Assembly (NCBI GenBank): GCA_001942045.1
Contig: MSTD01000026.1
Coordinates: 40,528-84,544, forward strand
DNA: 44,017 nucleotides
Source: Mycolicibacterium porcinum
GTDB lineage: Bacteria > Actinomycetota > Actinomycetes > Mycobacteriales > Mycobacteriaceae
Reading direction: 5' to 3'
In this document: piece after piece, positions 8,296-15,936 of the stretch
Layout: each line of letters starts with the position of its first letter
Numbering within the stretch: the stretch's first letter is position 1
Program-made: the position numbers and the translations under genes
The notes under the pieces: generated by a model
Database searches by the model: none
Told to the model about the DNA's origin: nothing
What the model saw: the letters and a program-made list of their open reading frames with translations, nothing else

Positions 8296-9702
8296 GTGTT
8301 GCTGGCCTCCTTGAACCCCGCAGCCGTCGCCGCCGGTGCCGAGCTCGCCGATGCCGTGACGATCGACGGTGCCGTGCTGAGTCGCAGTGATCTCGTCGGT
8401 GCCGCCACCTCGGTGGCCGAGCGAGTGGCCGTCGCGCAACGGGTCGCCGTCCTGGCGACACCGACCCCGACGACCGTGCTGGCCATCATCGGGTGCCTGA
8501 TCGCCGGAGTGCCCGTGGTCCCGGTTCCGGCCGACGTCGGTGCGGCCGAGCGCAAGCACATTCTCGCCGACGCCGGGGCCCAGGCCTGGCTGGGGGAGAA
8601 GCCGGCGGAGCCCGAGGGGCTGCCGCACATCCCGGTGCGGCTGCACGCCCGGTCCTGGCACCGCTATCCCGAACCGCCGCCCAATTCGACCGCGATCATC
8701 ATGTACACCTCCGGGACCACCGGGGCGCCCAAAGGCGTACCGATCAGCCGCCGGGCCATCGCCGAGGACATCGACGCGCTGGCCGCGGCGTGGCAGTGGA
8801 CCGCCGCCGACACCCTGGTGCACGGGCTGCCGCTGTTCCACGTGCACGGTCTGGTGTTGGGCCTGCTCGGATCACTGCGGATCGGAAACCGCTTCGTACA
8901 CACCGGGAAACCGACCCCGGCCGCGTACGCGCAGGCCCAGGGCACGCTGTACTTCGGGGTGCCGACGGTGTGGTCGCGGGTGGTCAAGGATCTCGACTCG
9001 GCCCTGGCGCTGTCCACGGCCCGGCTGCTGGTCTCCGGCAGCGCGCCGCTGCCGGTTCCGGTGTTCGACGAGTTGGTGCGGCTGACCGGGCACGCCCCCG
9101 TGGAGCGCTACGGCAGCACCGAATCGCTGATCACGCTGAGCACCCGCGCTGACGGTGAGCGCAGGCCCGGCTGGGTCGGGTTGCCACTGGCCGGCGTCCA
9201 GACCCGGCTTGTCGACGACGACGGCACACCGGTGCCGCACGACGGCGAGACCATCGGACGGCTGCAGATCAAGGGCCCCATGGTGTTCGATGGCTACCTC
9301 AACCGGCCCGAGGCCACGGCCGAGGCCTTCGATTCCGACGGCTGGTACCGCACCGGGGATGTCGCGGTGATCGATGCCGACGGCATGCACCGCATCGTCG
9401 GGCGCGAGTCGGTGGACCTGATCAAGTCGGGCGGCTACCGCATCGGTGCGGGCGAGATCGAGACCGTGCTGCTGGGCCACGACGACGTCGAGGAGGTGGC
9501 AGTGGTCGGGATGCCCGACGACGATCTGGGCCAGCGCATCGTCGCGTTCGTCGTCGGCAATGCCGCACCCGAGGCGTTGATCGAGTTTGTCGCCCAACAG
9601 CTTTCAGCGCACAAACGACCCCGCGAAGTGCGGCTGGTGGACAGCCTGCCGCGCAACGCCATGGGCAAGGTGATGAAAAAGGAACTGGCGCAATGGGGTT
9701 GA
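8296..9702 (+). CDS. fadD36: Acyl-CoA synthetase FadD36-like (AMP-binding)
   Basis: A 468-residue adenylate-forming enzyme that activates a carboxylic acid as acyl-AMP and transfers it to CoA. The phosphate loop is IIMYTSGTTGAPKGVP (about 134-149), followed by YGSTES, GWYRTGDVAVIDADG, the hinge/A8 region RESVDLIKSGGYRIG and the C-terminal catalytic lysine in NAMGKVMKKEL. It is shorter than typical long-chain FadDs and resembles malonyl/methylmalonyl-CoA synthetase-like (MatB-like) enzymes. M. tuberculosis FadD36 (Rv1193) has been linked to this group, so a short dicarboxylate substrate is plausible but unproven. The start is a GTG at 8296. Its end overlaps the VOC gene by 10 bp. Confidence 0.9.
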   Translation: MLLASLNPAAVAAGAELADAVTIDGAVLSRSDLVGAATSVAERVAVAQRVAVLATPTPTTVLAIIGCLIAGVPVVPVPADVGAAERKHILADAGAQAWLGEKPAEPEGLPHIPVRLHARSWHRYPEPPPNSTAIIMYTSGTTGAPKGVPISRRAIAEDIDALAAAWQWTAADTLVHGLPLFHVHGLVLGLLGSLRIGNRFVHTGKPTPAAYAQAQGTLYFGVPTVWSRVVKDLDSALALSTARLLVSGSAPLPVPVFDELVRLTGHAPVERYGSTESLITLSTRADGERRPGWVGLPLAGVQTRLVDDDGTPVPHDGETIGRLQIKGPMVFDGYLNRPEATAEAFDSDGWYRTGDVAVIDADGMHRIVGRESVDLIKSGGYRIGAGEIETVLLGHDDVEEVAVVGMPDDDLGQRIVAFVVGNAAPEALIEFVAQQLSAHKRPREVRLVDSLPRNAMGKVMKKELAQWG

Positions 9703-10040
9703 GGTTCTCTGAGATCTGCATCGACGCGCACGACCCCGCAGCGTTGGGCGCCTGGTGGTCGGAAGTGCTCGGCTGGCCCGCGCACACCGATGCCGACGGC
9801 GACGTGATCCTCACCCCGCCGCCCGGCGCCGGCCCGACCTGGTTGTTCACCCCGGTGCCCGAGGACAAGGTGGTCAAGAATCGCCTGCATCCGGACTTCA
9901 CCCCGGACGATCAGCAGGCCGAGGTGGACCGACTGATCAGCCTCGGTGCCCGCCACGTCGACGTCGGTCAGGGCGAGCAGACCTGGGTGGTGCTGGCCGA
10001 CCCCGAGGGCAACGAGTTCTGTGTGCTGGCTGCCCGCTAG
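9693..10040 (+). CDS. VOC (glyoxalase-like) family protein
   Basis: A 115-residue single-module vicinal oxygen chelate protein of the Glyoxalase_6 (PF18029) type. Typical features are the opening ICIDAHDPAALGAWWSEVLGW, the central HPDFTPDDQQAEVDRLISLGA and the closing VVLADPEGNEFCVLA. Such proteins bind a metal or a small ligand; substrate unknown. The ATG at 9693 lies inside the last codons of fadD36 (10-bp overlap, ATGGGGTTGA), so the two are translationally coupled and the protein may act with FadD36. Confidence 0.88.
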   Translation: MGLRFSEICIDAHDPAALGAWWSEVLGWPAHTDADGDVILTPPPGAGPTWLFTPVPEDKVVKNRLHPDFTPDDQQAEVDRLISLGARHVDVGQGEQTWVVLADPEGNEFCVLAAR

Positions 10041-10162
10041 CCCTGGCAGCCGCGCGATCCGTGAGAAATCCTGGGCCCCGCCCGCGTTAACAAAAGGCGT
10101 ACGGTGGGCGATAGAGGGATTAGAAAAGCGCACGTCAACCTGCCGATGTTTGGAGGCCACAC

Positions 10163-10408
10163 GTGAATCTCAAAAAGATCGCGGGAACAGCAATGATCGC
10201 CGGTGCGCTGGGTGCCGGATCCCTCGGGTTGGGTGTGGCCTCAGCGCAGGCCGACCCTGGCCCCCGCATTCCGTGGGTTCCGGGTCCGGGCTGGGTTGAC
10301 TGGAATCCGGGCCCGAACCTTCCGCCGGGGCAGATCAAGAAGTGGTGCCCCTGGCAATCTCCGCCTGGTCACTGGATCGGTGGCCCGCACGGGATTCCCT
10401 GCACCTGA
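10163..10408 (+). CDS. Small secreted Trp/Pro/Gly-rich protein
   Basis: An 81-residue protein with a clear Sec signal peptide: MNLKK n-region, hydrophobic core AGTAMIAGALGAGSLGLGV, and probable cleavage after ASAQA (about residue 30). The mature part of about 50 residues is rich in Pro and Gly and contains six Trp (PWVPGPGWVDWNPGP, KKWCPW, GHW) and two Cys that could form one disulphide. I know no function; similar tiny secreted proteins are common in mycobacteria. The start is a GTG at 10163 preceded by TTTGGAGG, an excellent ribosome binding site. A hairpin follows the gene. Confidence 0.8.
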   Translation: MNLKKIAGTAMIAGALGAGSLGLGVASAQADPGPRIPWVPGPGWVDWNPGPNLPPGQIKKWCPWQSPPGHWIGGPHGIPCT

Positions 10409-10422
10409 TCCGCGCTGAGAGC

Positions 10423-10486
10423 CGAACGTTGGCTTGCGTGTCAGATATTCGCGAATTTTGACACACAAGCCGACATTCAGCGTTCG
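10423..10486. terminator. Hairpin between convergent genes, probable bidirectional terminator
   Basis: Arms GGCTTGCGTGTCA (10431-10443) and TGACACACAAGCC (10459-10471) pair over 13 bp with one mismatch. An outer pair CGAACG/CGTTCG (10423-10428, 10481-10486) is separated by a small asymmetric bulge, and the loop holds the 10-bp palindrome ATTCGCGAAT. It lies exactly between the ends of the secreted-protein gene and dapD. There is no long T-run, as usual in mycobacteria. Confidence 0.65.
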
Positions 10487-10489
10487 AAT

Positions 10490-11434
10490 CTAGTTGGCGT
10501 GCAACGCCTCGTTGAGCGTGATGCCGGTGCCGTCACGCTTGACCACCTCGACCGCGCCCGACAGCGAGTTCCGGCGGAACAGCAGGTTGTTGGCGCCGGA
10601 CAGTTCGATGGCCTTGGTGGTCTGCCCGTCAGCAGTAGTCACCTTGGTGCCGCCGGTGACGTAAAGCCCGGCCTCGATCACGCAATCATCGCCCAGCGAG
10701 ATGCCGAGGCCCGAGTTGGCGCCCAGCAGGCAGCGCTTGCCCACCGAGATCACCTCTTTGCCGCCGCCGGAGAGCGTGCCCATGATCGACGCACCGCCAC
10801 CGACATCGGAACCGTCGTCGACCACGACCCCGGCCGAGATCCGGCCCTCCACCATCGAGGTACCCAGCGTGCCTGCGTTGAAGTTGACGAAGCCCTCGTG
10901 CATGACCGTGGTGCCCGCGGCCAGGTGCGCACCCAGACGGACCCGGTCGGCATCGGCGATCCGGACACCCGACGGCAACACGTAGTCGACCATCCGCGGG
11001 AACTTGTCCACGCCGTACACCGCGACGGCCCCGCGGCGGCGCAGCTTGGCGCGCACCGTCTCGAAGCCCTCGACCGCGCACGGACCGAAGGTCGTCCACA
11101 CCACATTCGTGAGCAGGCCGAAGATGCCGTCGAGGTTGGCCTCGTGCGGCTTGGTCAGCCGGTGCGAGAGCAGGTGCAGTCGCAGCCACACGTCATGCGT
11201 GTCGACCGGCTTGTCCGCAAGGTCGGTGATGGTCGTGCGCACCGCCACCACCTCGACACCGCGGTCGGCGTCGGAGCCGATCACGTCGGAGAACTCGGCA
11301 GGAACATCCTCGCCGGTCAGCTTCACCGTGCCGGCCTCGCCAGAGGCGCTCAGCTCAGGGGCGGGAAACCAGGTGTCCAGGACGGTCCCGTCGGCGGTGA
11401 TGGTGGCCAGGCCGACGCCAGATGCTGCAGTCAC
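10490..11434 (-). CDS. dapD: Tetrahydrodipicolinate N-succinyltransferase
   Basis: A 314-residue left-handed beta-helix succinyltransferase of the diaminopimelate/lysine pathway. It transfers succinyl from succinyl-CoA to tetrahydrodipicolinate in the cytosol, supplying DAP for peptidoglycan. The hexapeptide-repeat region runs from about [20 protein letters not shown] to [19 protein letters not shown], and [20 protein letters not shown] is characteristic of the actinobacterial DapD. Length matches Rv1201c (317). It is divergent from dapE with only 34 bp between starts, so the two DAP genes share a compact promoter region. Confidence 0.96.
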   Translation of the reverse strand: MTAASGVGLATITADGTVLDTWFPAPELSASGEAGTVKLTGEDVPAEFSDVIGSDADRGVEVVAVRTTITDLADKPVDTHDVWLRLHLLSHRLTKPHEANLDGIFGLLTNVVWTTFGPCAVEGFETVRAKLRRRGAVAVYGVDKFPRMVDYVLPSGVRIADADRVRLGAHLAAGTTVMHEGFVNFNAGTLGTSMVEGRISAGVVVDDGSDVGGGASIMGTLSGGGKEVISVGKRCLLGANSGLGISLGDDCVIEAGLYVTGGTKVTTADGQTTKAIELSGANNLLFRRNSLSGAVEVVKRDGTGITLNEALHAN

Positions 11435-11468
11435 GTTGGCCTAGGTTACTGGACTAGCCTCGGAGACC

Positions 11469-12533
11469 ATGGGGCTAGACCTGCGAGCCGATCCGATCGC
11501 ATTGACCGCTGCCTTGGTGGACATCCCCAGCGAGTCGCGTCATGAGCAGCGCATCGCCGACGAGATCGAGGACGCACTGCGGGCGCAGGCACCCTGGTTC
11601 GAGGTGATCCGCAATGGCGACGCGGTGTTGGCCCGCACCCACCTGGGCCGCGCCTCGCGGGTGATGCTGGCTGGACACATCGACACGGTGCCCGCCGCCG
11701 ACAACCTGCCCAGCCACATCGAGAACGGCGAGCTGTGGGGCTGCGGAACCTCGGACATGAAGTCCGGCGACGCGGTGTTCCTGCACCTGGCCGCCACGAT
11801 CGCCGAGCCGAGTCACGACATCACCCTGGTGATGTATGACTGCGAGGAGATCGAGTCCAGCGCCAACGGGCTGGGCCGCATCGAACGCGAGCTGCCCGAC
11901 TGGCTGCAGGCCGACGTCGCGATCCTCGGCGAACCGTCCGGCGGTTTCATCGAAGCAGGCTGCCAGGGCACGATCCGCGTCGTCATCGGCGCCACCGGCA
12001 CCCGCGCGCACTCGGCGCGATCTTGGCTGGGCGACAACGCAATTCATAAACTCGGCGCCGTGCTGGACCGGCTGACGGCGTATCAGCCCCGCAGCGTCGA
12101 CATCGACGGTTGTGTCTACCGGGAGGGGCTGTCGGCGGTACGTATCGACGGCGGTATCGCGGGCAACGTCATCCCAGACGCCGCCGCGGTGACCGTCAAC
12201 TTCCGGTTCGCCCCCGACCGCAGCGTCGAGCAGGCCGTCACCCACGTACACGAGGTGTTCGACGGGCTCGACGTCGATATCGAACTGACCGACGCCGCCG
12301 CCGGAGCCCTGCCGGGGCTGGCCAGACCGGCGGCCGCCGCGCTGGTGGCCGCGGCCGGGGGGCAGGTCCGGGCCAAGTACGGCTGGACGGATGTGTCCCG
12401 GTTCGCCGCGCTCGGCATCCCTGCCGTCAACTACGGGCCGGGGGACCCCAACCTCGCCCACAAGGTCGACGAGCGGGTCGAGCTCGCCCAGATCTCCGCG
12501 GTCACCGACATGCTGAGGCGCTACCTGACATGA
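11469..12533 (+). CDS. dapE: Succinyl-diaminopimelate desuccinylase
   Basis: A 354-residue M20 metallopeptidase-fold enzyme that removes the succinyl group from N-succinyl-L,L-DAP. Zinc-site motifs are visible: LAGHIDTVP (first His and Asp), [14 protein letters not shown] (bridging Asp), YDCEEIES (catalytic Glu and metal Glu), and a late [16 protein letters not shown] that supplies the last His. Length and family match Rv1202. It is paired divergently with dapD and overlaps the next gene by 4 bp (ATGA), implying coupled translation. Confidence 0.96.
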   Translation: MGLDLRADPIALTAALVDIPSESRHEQRIADEIEDALRAQAPWFEVIRNGDAVLARTHLGRASRVMLAGHIDTVPAADNLPSHIENGELWGCGTSDMKSGDAVFLHLAATIAEPSHDITLVMYDCEEIESSANGLGRIERELPDWLQADVAILGEPSGGFIEAGCQGTIRVVIGATGTRAHSARSWLGDNAIHKLGAVLDRLTAYQPRSVDIDGCVYREGLSAVRIDGGIAGNVIPDAAAVTVNFRFAPDRSVEQAVTHVHEVFDGLDVDIELTDAAAGALPGLARPAAAALVAAAGGQVRAKYGWTDVSRFAALGIPAVNYGPGDPNLAHKVDERVELAQISAVTDMLRRYLT

Positions 12534-12895
12534 GCACGGTCCGCGTCGACAGCTGGATCTGGGCCGTGCGCATCACCAAGACCCGGTCTGCGGCGGCGGC
12601 CGCCTGCCGGGGCGGACACGTCCGGGTCAACAACGTGCCCGCCAAACCGGCGCAGCACGTGAGCCCCGGTGACGAGGTACGGGTCCGGCTGGATGGGCGG
12701 GAACGGATCGTGGAGGTCATCCGGCCCATCGCCAAGAGAGTCGGTGCCGCCATCGCATCGGAGTGCATGATCGACCGCAGCCCGCCACCACCGCCCAAAG
12801 AAATCCTGGCGTCGGTCCCGGTTCGCGATCGTGGCGCCGGGCGTCCGACGAAACGTGAACGGCGACAACTGGATCGGCTGCGCGGCACGTTCTAA
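12530..12895 (+). CDS. S4-domain RNA-binding protein (Hsp15-like)
   Basis: A 121-residue protein with an N-terminal S4 RNA-binding domain (about residues 4-60: [19 protein letters not shown], then [24 protein letters not shown]) and a basic C-terminal tail ([16 protein letters not shown]). This is the architecture of Hsp15/YrfH-like proteins, which in E. coli bind stalled 50S subunits with a nascent chain. A ribosome-associated role is likely but not shown for mycobacteria. The ATG at 12530 overlaps the dapE stop (ATGA). The frame stays open upstream inside dapE, so the start is decided by this overlap and the S4 alignment. Confidence 0.85.
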   Translation: MSTVRVDSWIWAVRITKTRSAAAAACRGGHVRVNNVPAKPAQHVSPGDEVRVRLDGRERIVEVIRPIAKRVGAAIASECMIDRSPPPPPKEILASVPVRDRGAGRPTKRERRQLDRLRGTF

Positions 12896-12903
12896 ATGGA
12901 CTT

Positions 12904-12924
12904 CGGGCGACGTCTGCTCGCCCG
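12904..12924 (+). terminator. Short GC-rich hairpin after the dapE operon
   Basis: CGGGCGA (12904-12910) and TCGCCCG (12918-12924) form a perfect 7-bp stem with a 7-base loop, 9 bp past the S4-gene stop. There is no T-run. The rest of the 261-bp gap to 13157 is more AT-rich than its surroundings (around 12955-13000) and presumably holds the promoter of the next gene; I see no further gene there. Confidence 0.4.
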
Positions 12925-13156
12925 GCGCCACCATGTTCGCGGCAGGGTTCCAAACGAATTTAAGCGGACTACCAGCGAACTTTCAAAAATTTGCACAAGA
13001 GGCCGTGAAATGGCTTCCATATCGCGTTATGGTGGCCTCACGGCTTGGCTGCAGGGGTCTGGAGAAAACTTCCCTGGCGCGTTGAACGCCGTATGACGTG
13101 CCGTTTTCGGCAGACGGTCCGAGTCGTGTCCCACAACTCGACAAAGGAGAAGTCCA

Positions 13157-14095
13157 GTGTCATCCGCCAACCTGGCGATCGATTTCGAGGGGGGAGTCTC
13201 CGAGGCCTGGACCTCGGTCGCAACCTTCGTCCCGAAACTCGTCGCCTTTCTCGCGATCCTTGTCATCGGCTGGATCATTGCCAAAATCGTTGCCAGGATT
13301 GTCAAAGCGATCTTGAATCGCATCGGCTTCGACCGCGTCGTCGAACGCGGTGGACTCAAAGATCTGCTGGCGCGAAGCAACTACGACGCATCGGGGATCC
13401 TCGCAAAGCTCGCCTACTATGCGATCCTGCTGATCACCCTGCAAATGGGGTTCGGGGTATGGGGCCCGAATCCGGTCAGTGAGTTGCTCGCCGGTGTAGT
13501 GGCTTGGCTGCCCAAGCTTTTCATCGCCTTGGTGATCATCGTGATCATCGGTGCGATCGCCAAGGGCGTGAAGACTTTGATCAGCAACGTGCTCGGTGGG
13601 TTGTCCTATGGTGGCTTGCTGGGCACCGTGGCGTCGTTGTTCGTCTGGGGCATCGGCATCATCGCGGCGCTCAACCAGATCGGTGTCGCCACCACGGTCA
13701 CCACACCGGTTCTCATCGCGGTGCTCGCCACGATCGGCGGCATCGCCGTCGTAGGCGTCGGCGGTGGTCTGGTCCGACCGATGCAGGAACGTTGGGACCG
13801 GTGGCTGGGCAATATCGAGGCCGAGATCCCGGCCATGCGTGACCAGGCCGAGGCCAACCGAGCCAAGCAGACCGCCAATCAACCGGTCTACGATCAGCCC
13901 ACGCAAAACTATGCGGCCCAACGGAATCCGGCGGCGCAAGCAGCCCCGCAGCATTCGCGACATGTCGAGTATGCGCAGGCGCCGGTCTACCGCGAGCCGT
14001 ACCAGGAGCACGGCCAGTACCCGGGCAATGAGCACGGACAAGGCCGCGGGGGCTTCCCGCCACCGCCCCAGGGTGGCTACCCGCCGCAGCGGTGA
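13157..14095 (+). CDS. Mechanosensitive-channel-like (conserved TM helix) membrane protein
   Basis: A 312-residue integral membrane protein with about five hydrophobic helices (near 22-50, 80-100, 112-140, 152-172 and 180-202). Amphipathic Gly/Ala-rich helices such as LVIGWIIAKIVARIVKAILNRIGFD are typical of the TM_helix (PF05552)/CmpX-type small-conductance channel relatives. There is no cytosolic MscS beta-domain. From about residue 225 the tail is hydrophilic and rich in Gln, Pro and Tyr (QPVYDQPTQNYAAQ, PPPPQGGYPPQR), probably disordered. The GTG at 13157 follows AAAGGAGAA, a strong ribosome binding site. A role in osmotic or envelope stress is inferred from family only. Confidence 0.8.
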   Translation: MSSANLAIDFEGGVSEAWTSVATFVPKLVAFLAILVIGWIIAKIVARIVKAILNRIGFDRVVERGGLKDLLARSNYDASGILAKLAYYAILLITLQMGFGVWGPNPVSELLAGVVAWLPKLFIALVIIVIIGAIAKGVKTLISNVLGGLSYGGLLGTVASLFVWGIGIIAALNQIGVATTVTTPVLIAVLATIGGIAVVGVGGGLVRPMQERWDRWLGNIEAEIPAMRDQAEANRAKQTANQPVYDQPTQNYAAQRNPAAQAAPQHSRHVEYAQAPVYREPYQEHGQYPGNEHGQGRGGFPPPPQGGYPPQR

Positions 14096-14101
14096 CCCCG
14101 C

Positions 14102-14141
14102 GTCGTGGTCGGTGACCCCGCCAGGCCACCGACCACGACGT
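14102..14141 (+). terminator. Perfect 14-bp hairpin terminator
   Basis: CGTCGTGGTCGGTG (14102-14115) and CACCGACCACGACG (14128-14141) are exact reverse complements separated by 12 bases. It begins 7 bp after the stop of the membrane-protein gene. The stem is very stable and T-tract-free, the common mycobacterial form. It should isolate the membrane-protein gene from the ABC-F leader. Confidence 0.75.
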
Positions 14142-14166
14142 CCGGTTAATCGGTTGCGCCGGTGCG

Positions 14167-14172
14167 TACTAT
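14167..14172 (+). promoter_or_regulatory. Candidate -10 box of the ABC-F leader transcript
   Basis: TACTAT matches the TANNNT mycobacterial -10. A possible TTAATC -35 lies 15 bp upstream. Transcription would start near 14179, giving an untranslated leader of about 135 nt before the ABC-F start at 14314. Assigned from pattern only. Confidence 0.4.
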
Positions 14173-14211
14173 GGATCTCGCATCTGCTGTCAACCGAGGT
14201 GGGCCGAAAAC

Positions 14212-14241
14212 ATGCTGGGAGCTGACGAGATCTCTGGGTGA
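14212..14241 (+). CDS. 9-codon leader peptide upstream of the ABC-F gene
   Basis: The reading frame ATG CTG GGA GCT GAC GAG ATC TCT GGG TGA encodes MLGADEISG. It is preceded 8 bp upstream by GAGGTGGG (14196-14203), a better ribosome binding site than most real genes here. Its last codons form the left arm of a hairpin (14232-14251). A short translated leader overlapping a hairpin, upstream of an ABC-F gene, fits ribosome-mediated attenuation by translation-targeting antibiotics. No comparison was run to show that the peptide is conserved. Confidence 0.5.
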   Translation: MLGADEISG

Positions 14242-14276
14242 TCCCCGAGAGTCGATTCGTCATCCTGTTCCTTTTT
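14232..14276 (+). terminator. Leader hairpin followed by T-run, possible attenuator
   Basis: CTCTGGG (14232-14238) pairs with CCC and AGAG of CCCCGAGAG (14243-14251) with one bulged base. About 20 bases further is CCTTTTTG (T-run 14272-14276), unusual in this GC-rich genome. The distance is too long for a textbook intrinsic terminator, so premature termination is uncertain; the hairpin may act on translation or pausing instead. Confidence 0.35.
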
Positions 14277-14313
14277 GCGGTGCCTGATGCCCGCATCACC
14301 TTGGAGTCCCAGC

Positions 14314-15936
14314 ATGTCTATTGTCTGTTCTCATTTGTCGTTCGCCTGGCCCGATGATGTCGAGCTGTTCACCGACCTGTCGTTCTCCGTCGGCCCTGGC
14401 CGCACCGGGCTTGTCGCGCCCAACGGTGCCGGAAAGAGCACGCTGCTCAAGCTGATCGCGGGGGAGTACCGTCCCACGACCGGCTCGGTCATCGCTGACG
14501 GTGCGGTCGGCTACCTGCCCCAAAGCCTGCCGTTCACTGCCGATCTCACCGTGGCCGCGGTGCTCGGAATCGCTCCGGTGCTCGACGCACTGGCGGCGCT
14601 GGCCGACGGTGATGCCAGCGACGAGGTGTTCACCACCATTGGCGAGGACTGGGACATCGAGGAACGCTCCCGTGCCCAGCTGGACCGGCTCGGCCTGGAC
14701 GGCCTGGCGCTGGACCGTCGGCTGGGCACCCTTTCCGGCGGGGAAGTGGTGTCCTTGGGGCTGGCTGCCCAGCTGCTCAAGCGGCCGAGCGTGCTGCTGC
14801 TCGACGAGCCGACCAACAACCTGGACAGTAGTGCCCGACACCGCCTGTACGACGCCCTCGACAGCTACACCGGTTGCCTGCTGGTGGTCAGTCACGACCG
14901 TGTGCTGCTGGACCGAATGGATCAGATCGCCGAGCTGTATCGCGGTGAAATCGTCTTCTACGGAGGCAATTTCACCGCGTACCAGGAAGCCGTCGAGGCC
15001 GCGCAGGCCGTGGCCGAGGGCAATATCCGCAACGCCGAACAACAGCTCAAGCGTGAGAAGCGGCAGATGCAGGAGGCACGCGAGCGAGCTGCCCGACGCT
15101 CGTCGAACGCGGCGCGCAACGTCAAGGACGCGGGGTTGCCGAAGATCGTGGCGGGCAAGCTCAAGCGCGATGCCCAGGAATCGGCGGCCCGCGCCGACGA
15201 TGTGCACGCCAAGCGAGTCGACGATGCTCGAACCCGACTCGATGAAGCCGAACGAGCCTTGCGTGATGACCGGGTGATCGCGCTGGACCTGCCCGACACC
15301 GTGGTGCCCGCCGGCCGCACGGTGTTCACCGGGGACGGGCTACAGATCAGTCGTGGCGGTCGGAAGCTGTTCGCCGACAACGGGATCGGATTGTCCATCC
15401 GGGGTCCGGAGCGGATCGCCTTGACCGGCCCCAACGGCGCGGGCAAGTCGACGCTGCTCCGGATCATCGACGGCACACTGGAAGCCGACGCCGGGACGGT
15501 GCAGCGGGCCGACGGGCGTATCGCGTCCCTGTCTCAGCGCCTCGACCTGCTGGCCGAGGACCGCACGGTGGCCGAGAGCTTGGCGACTGCTGCGCCGAGT
15601 CTGTCGCACACCCGGCGCATGCATCTGTTGGCGCAGTTCCTGTTTCGCGGCGACCGTATTCACCTGCCGGTGGCCGCCCTGTCGGGTGGGGAGCGGCTAC
15701 GGGCGACGCTGGCGTGTGTTCTCTATGCCGAGCCCGCCCCGCAGCTGCTGCTTCTCGACGAGCCGACGAACAACCTCGACCTGGTCAGCGTGGGACAACT
15801 GGAGTCCGCGCTGAACGCCTACCAGGGAGCGTTCGTCGTGGTCAGCCACGATGAGCGGTTCCTCGATGCCATCGGTATCGACCGCTGGCTGCGGCTGGAC
15901 GGAGGAGAGTTGAGCGCTACTGCCGCCGCGGGTTGA
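14314..15936 (+). CDS. ABC-F family ATPase (ribosome protection/antibiotic-response type)
   Basis: A 540-residue protein with two ABC cassettes and no membrane segment. Cassette 1: Walker A APNGAGKST (about 33-41), signature LSGGE, Walker B VLLLDEPTNNLD. Cassette 2: Walker A GPNGAGKST (about 375-383), signature LSGGE, Walker B LLLLDEPTNNLD. A charged alpha-helical interdomain linker (about 220-320; QLKREKRQMQEARERAARR) is the ABC-F hallmark that reaches into the ribosomal exit site. ABC-Fs act on ribosomes, and several confer macrolide/lincosamide/pleuromutilin resistance; whether this one does is unknown. I chose the ATG at 14314 (MSIVCSHLSF) because GGAG precedes it by 8 bp and the family N-terminus begins there. 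It overlaps the next, convergent gene by 20 bp at the 3' ends. Confidence 0.9.
   Translation: MSIVCSHLSFAWPDDVELFTDLSFSVGPGRTGLVAPNGAGKSTLLKLIAGEYRPTTGSVIADGAVGYLPQSLPFTADLTVAAVLGIAPVLDALAALADGDASDEVFTTIGEDWDIEERSRAQLDRLGLDGLALDRRLGTLSGGEVVSLGLAAQLLKRPSVLLLDEPTNNLDSSARHRLYDALDSYTGCLLVVSHDRVLLDRMDQIAELYRGEIVFYGGNFTAYQEAVEAAQAVAEGNIRNAEQQLKREKRQMQEARERAARRSSNAARNVKDAGLPKIVAGKLKRDAQESAARADDVHAKRVDDARTRLDEAERALRDDRVIALDLPDTVVPAGRTVFTGDGLQISRGGRKLFADNGIGLSIRGPERIALTGPNGAGKSTLLRIIDGTLEADAGTVQRADGRIASLSQRLDLLAEDRTVAESLATAAPSLSHTRRMHLLAQFLFRGDRIHLPVAALSGGERLRATLACVLYAEPAPQLLLLDEPTNNLDLVSVGQLESALNAYQGAFVVVSHDERFLDAIGIDRWLRLDGGELSATAAAG

Noticed and set aside
12896..13156. A gene in the 261-bp gap before the channel-like protein
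   Set aside because: Short frames there lack ribosome binding sites and any resemblance to known proteins; the AT-rich middle looks like a promoter region.
14232..14276. Calling the ABC-F leader hairpin a standard intrinsic terminator
   Set aside because: The T-run is about 20 bases from the stem, too far for the usual mechanism; kept only as a possible attenuator element.
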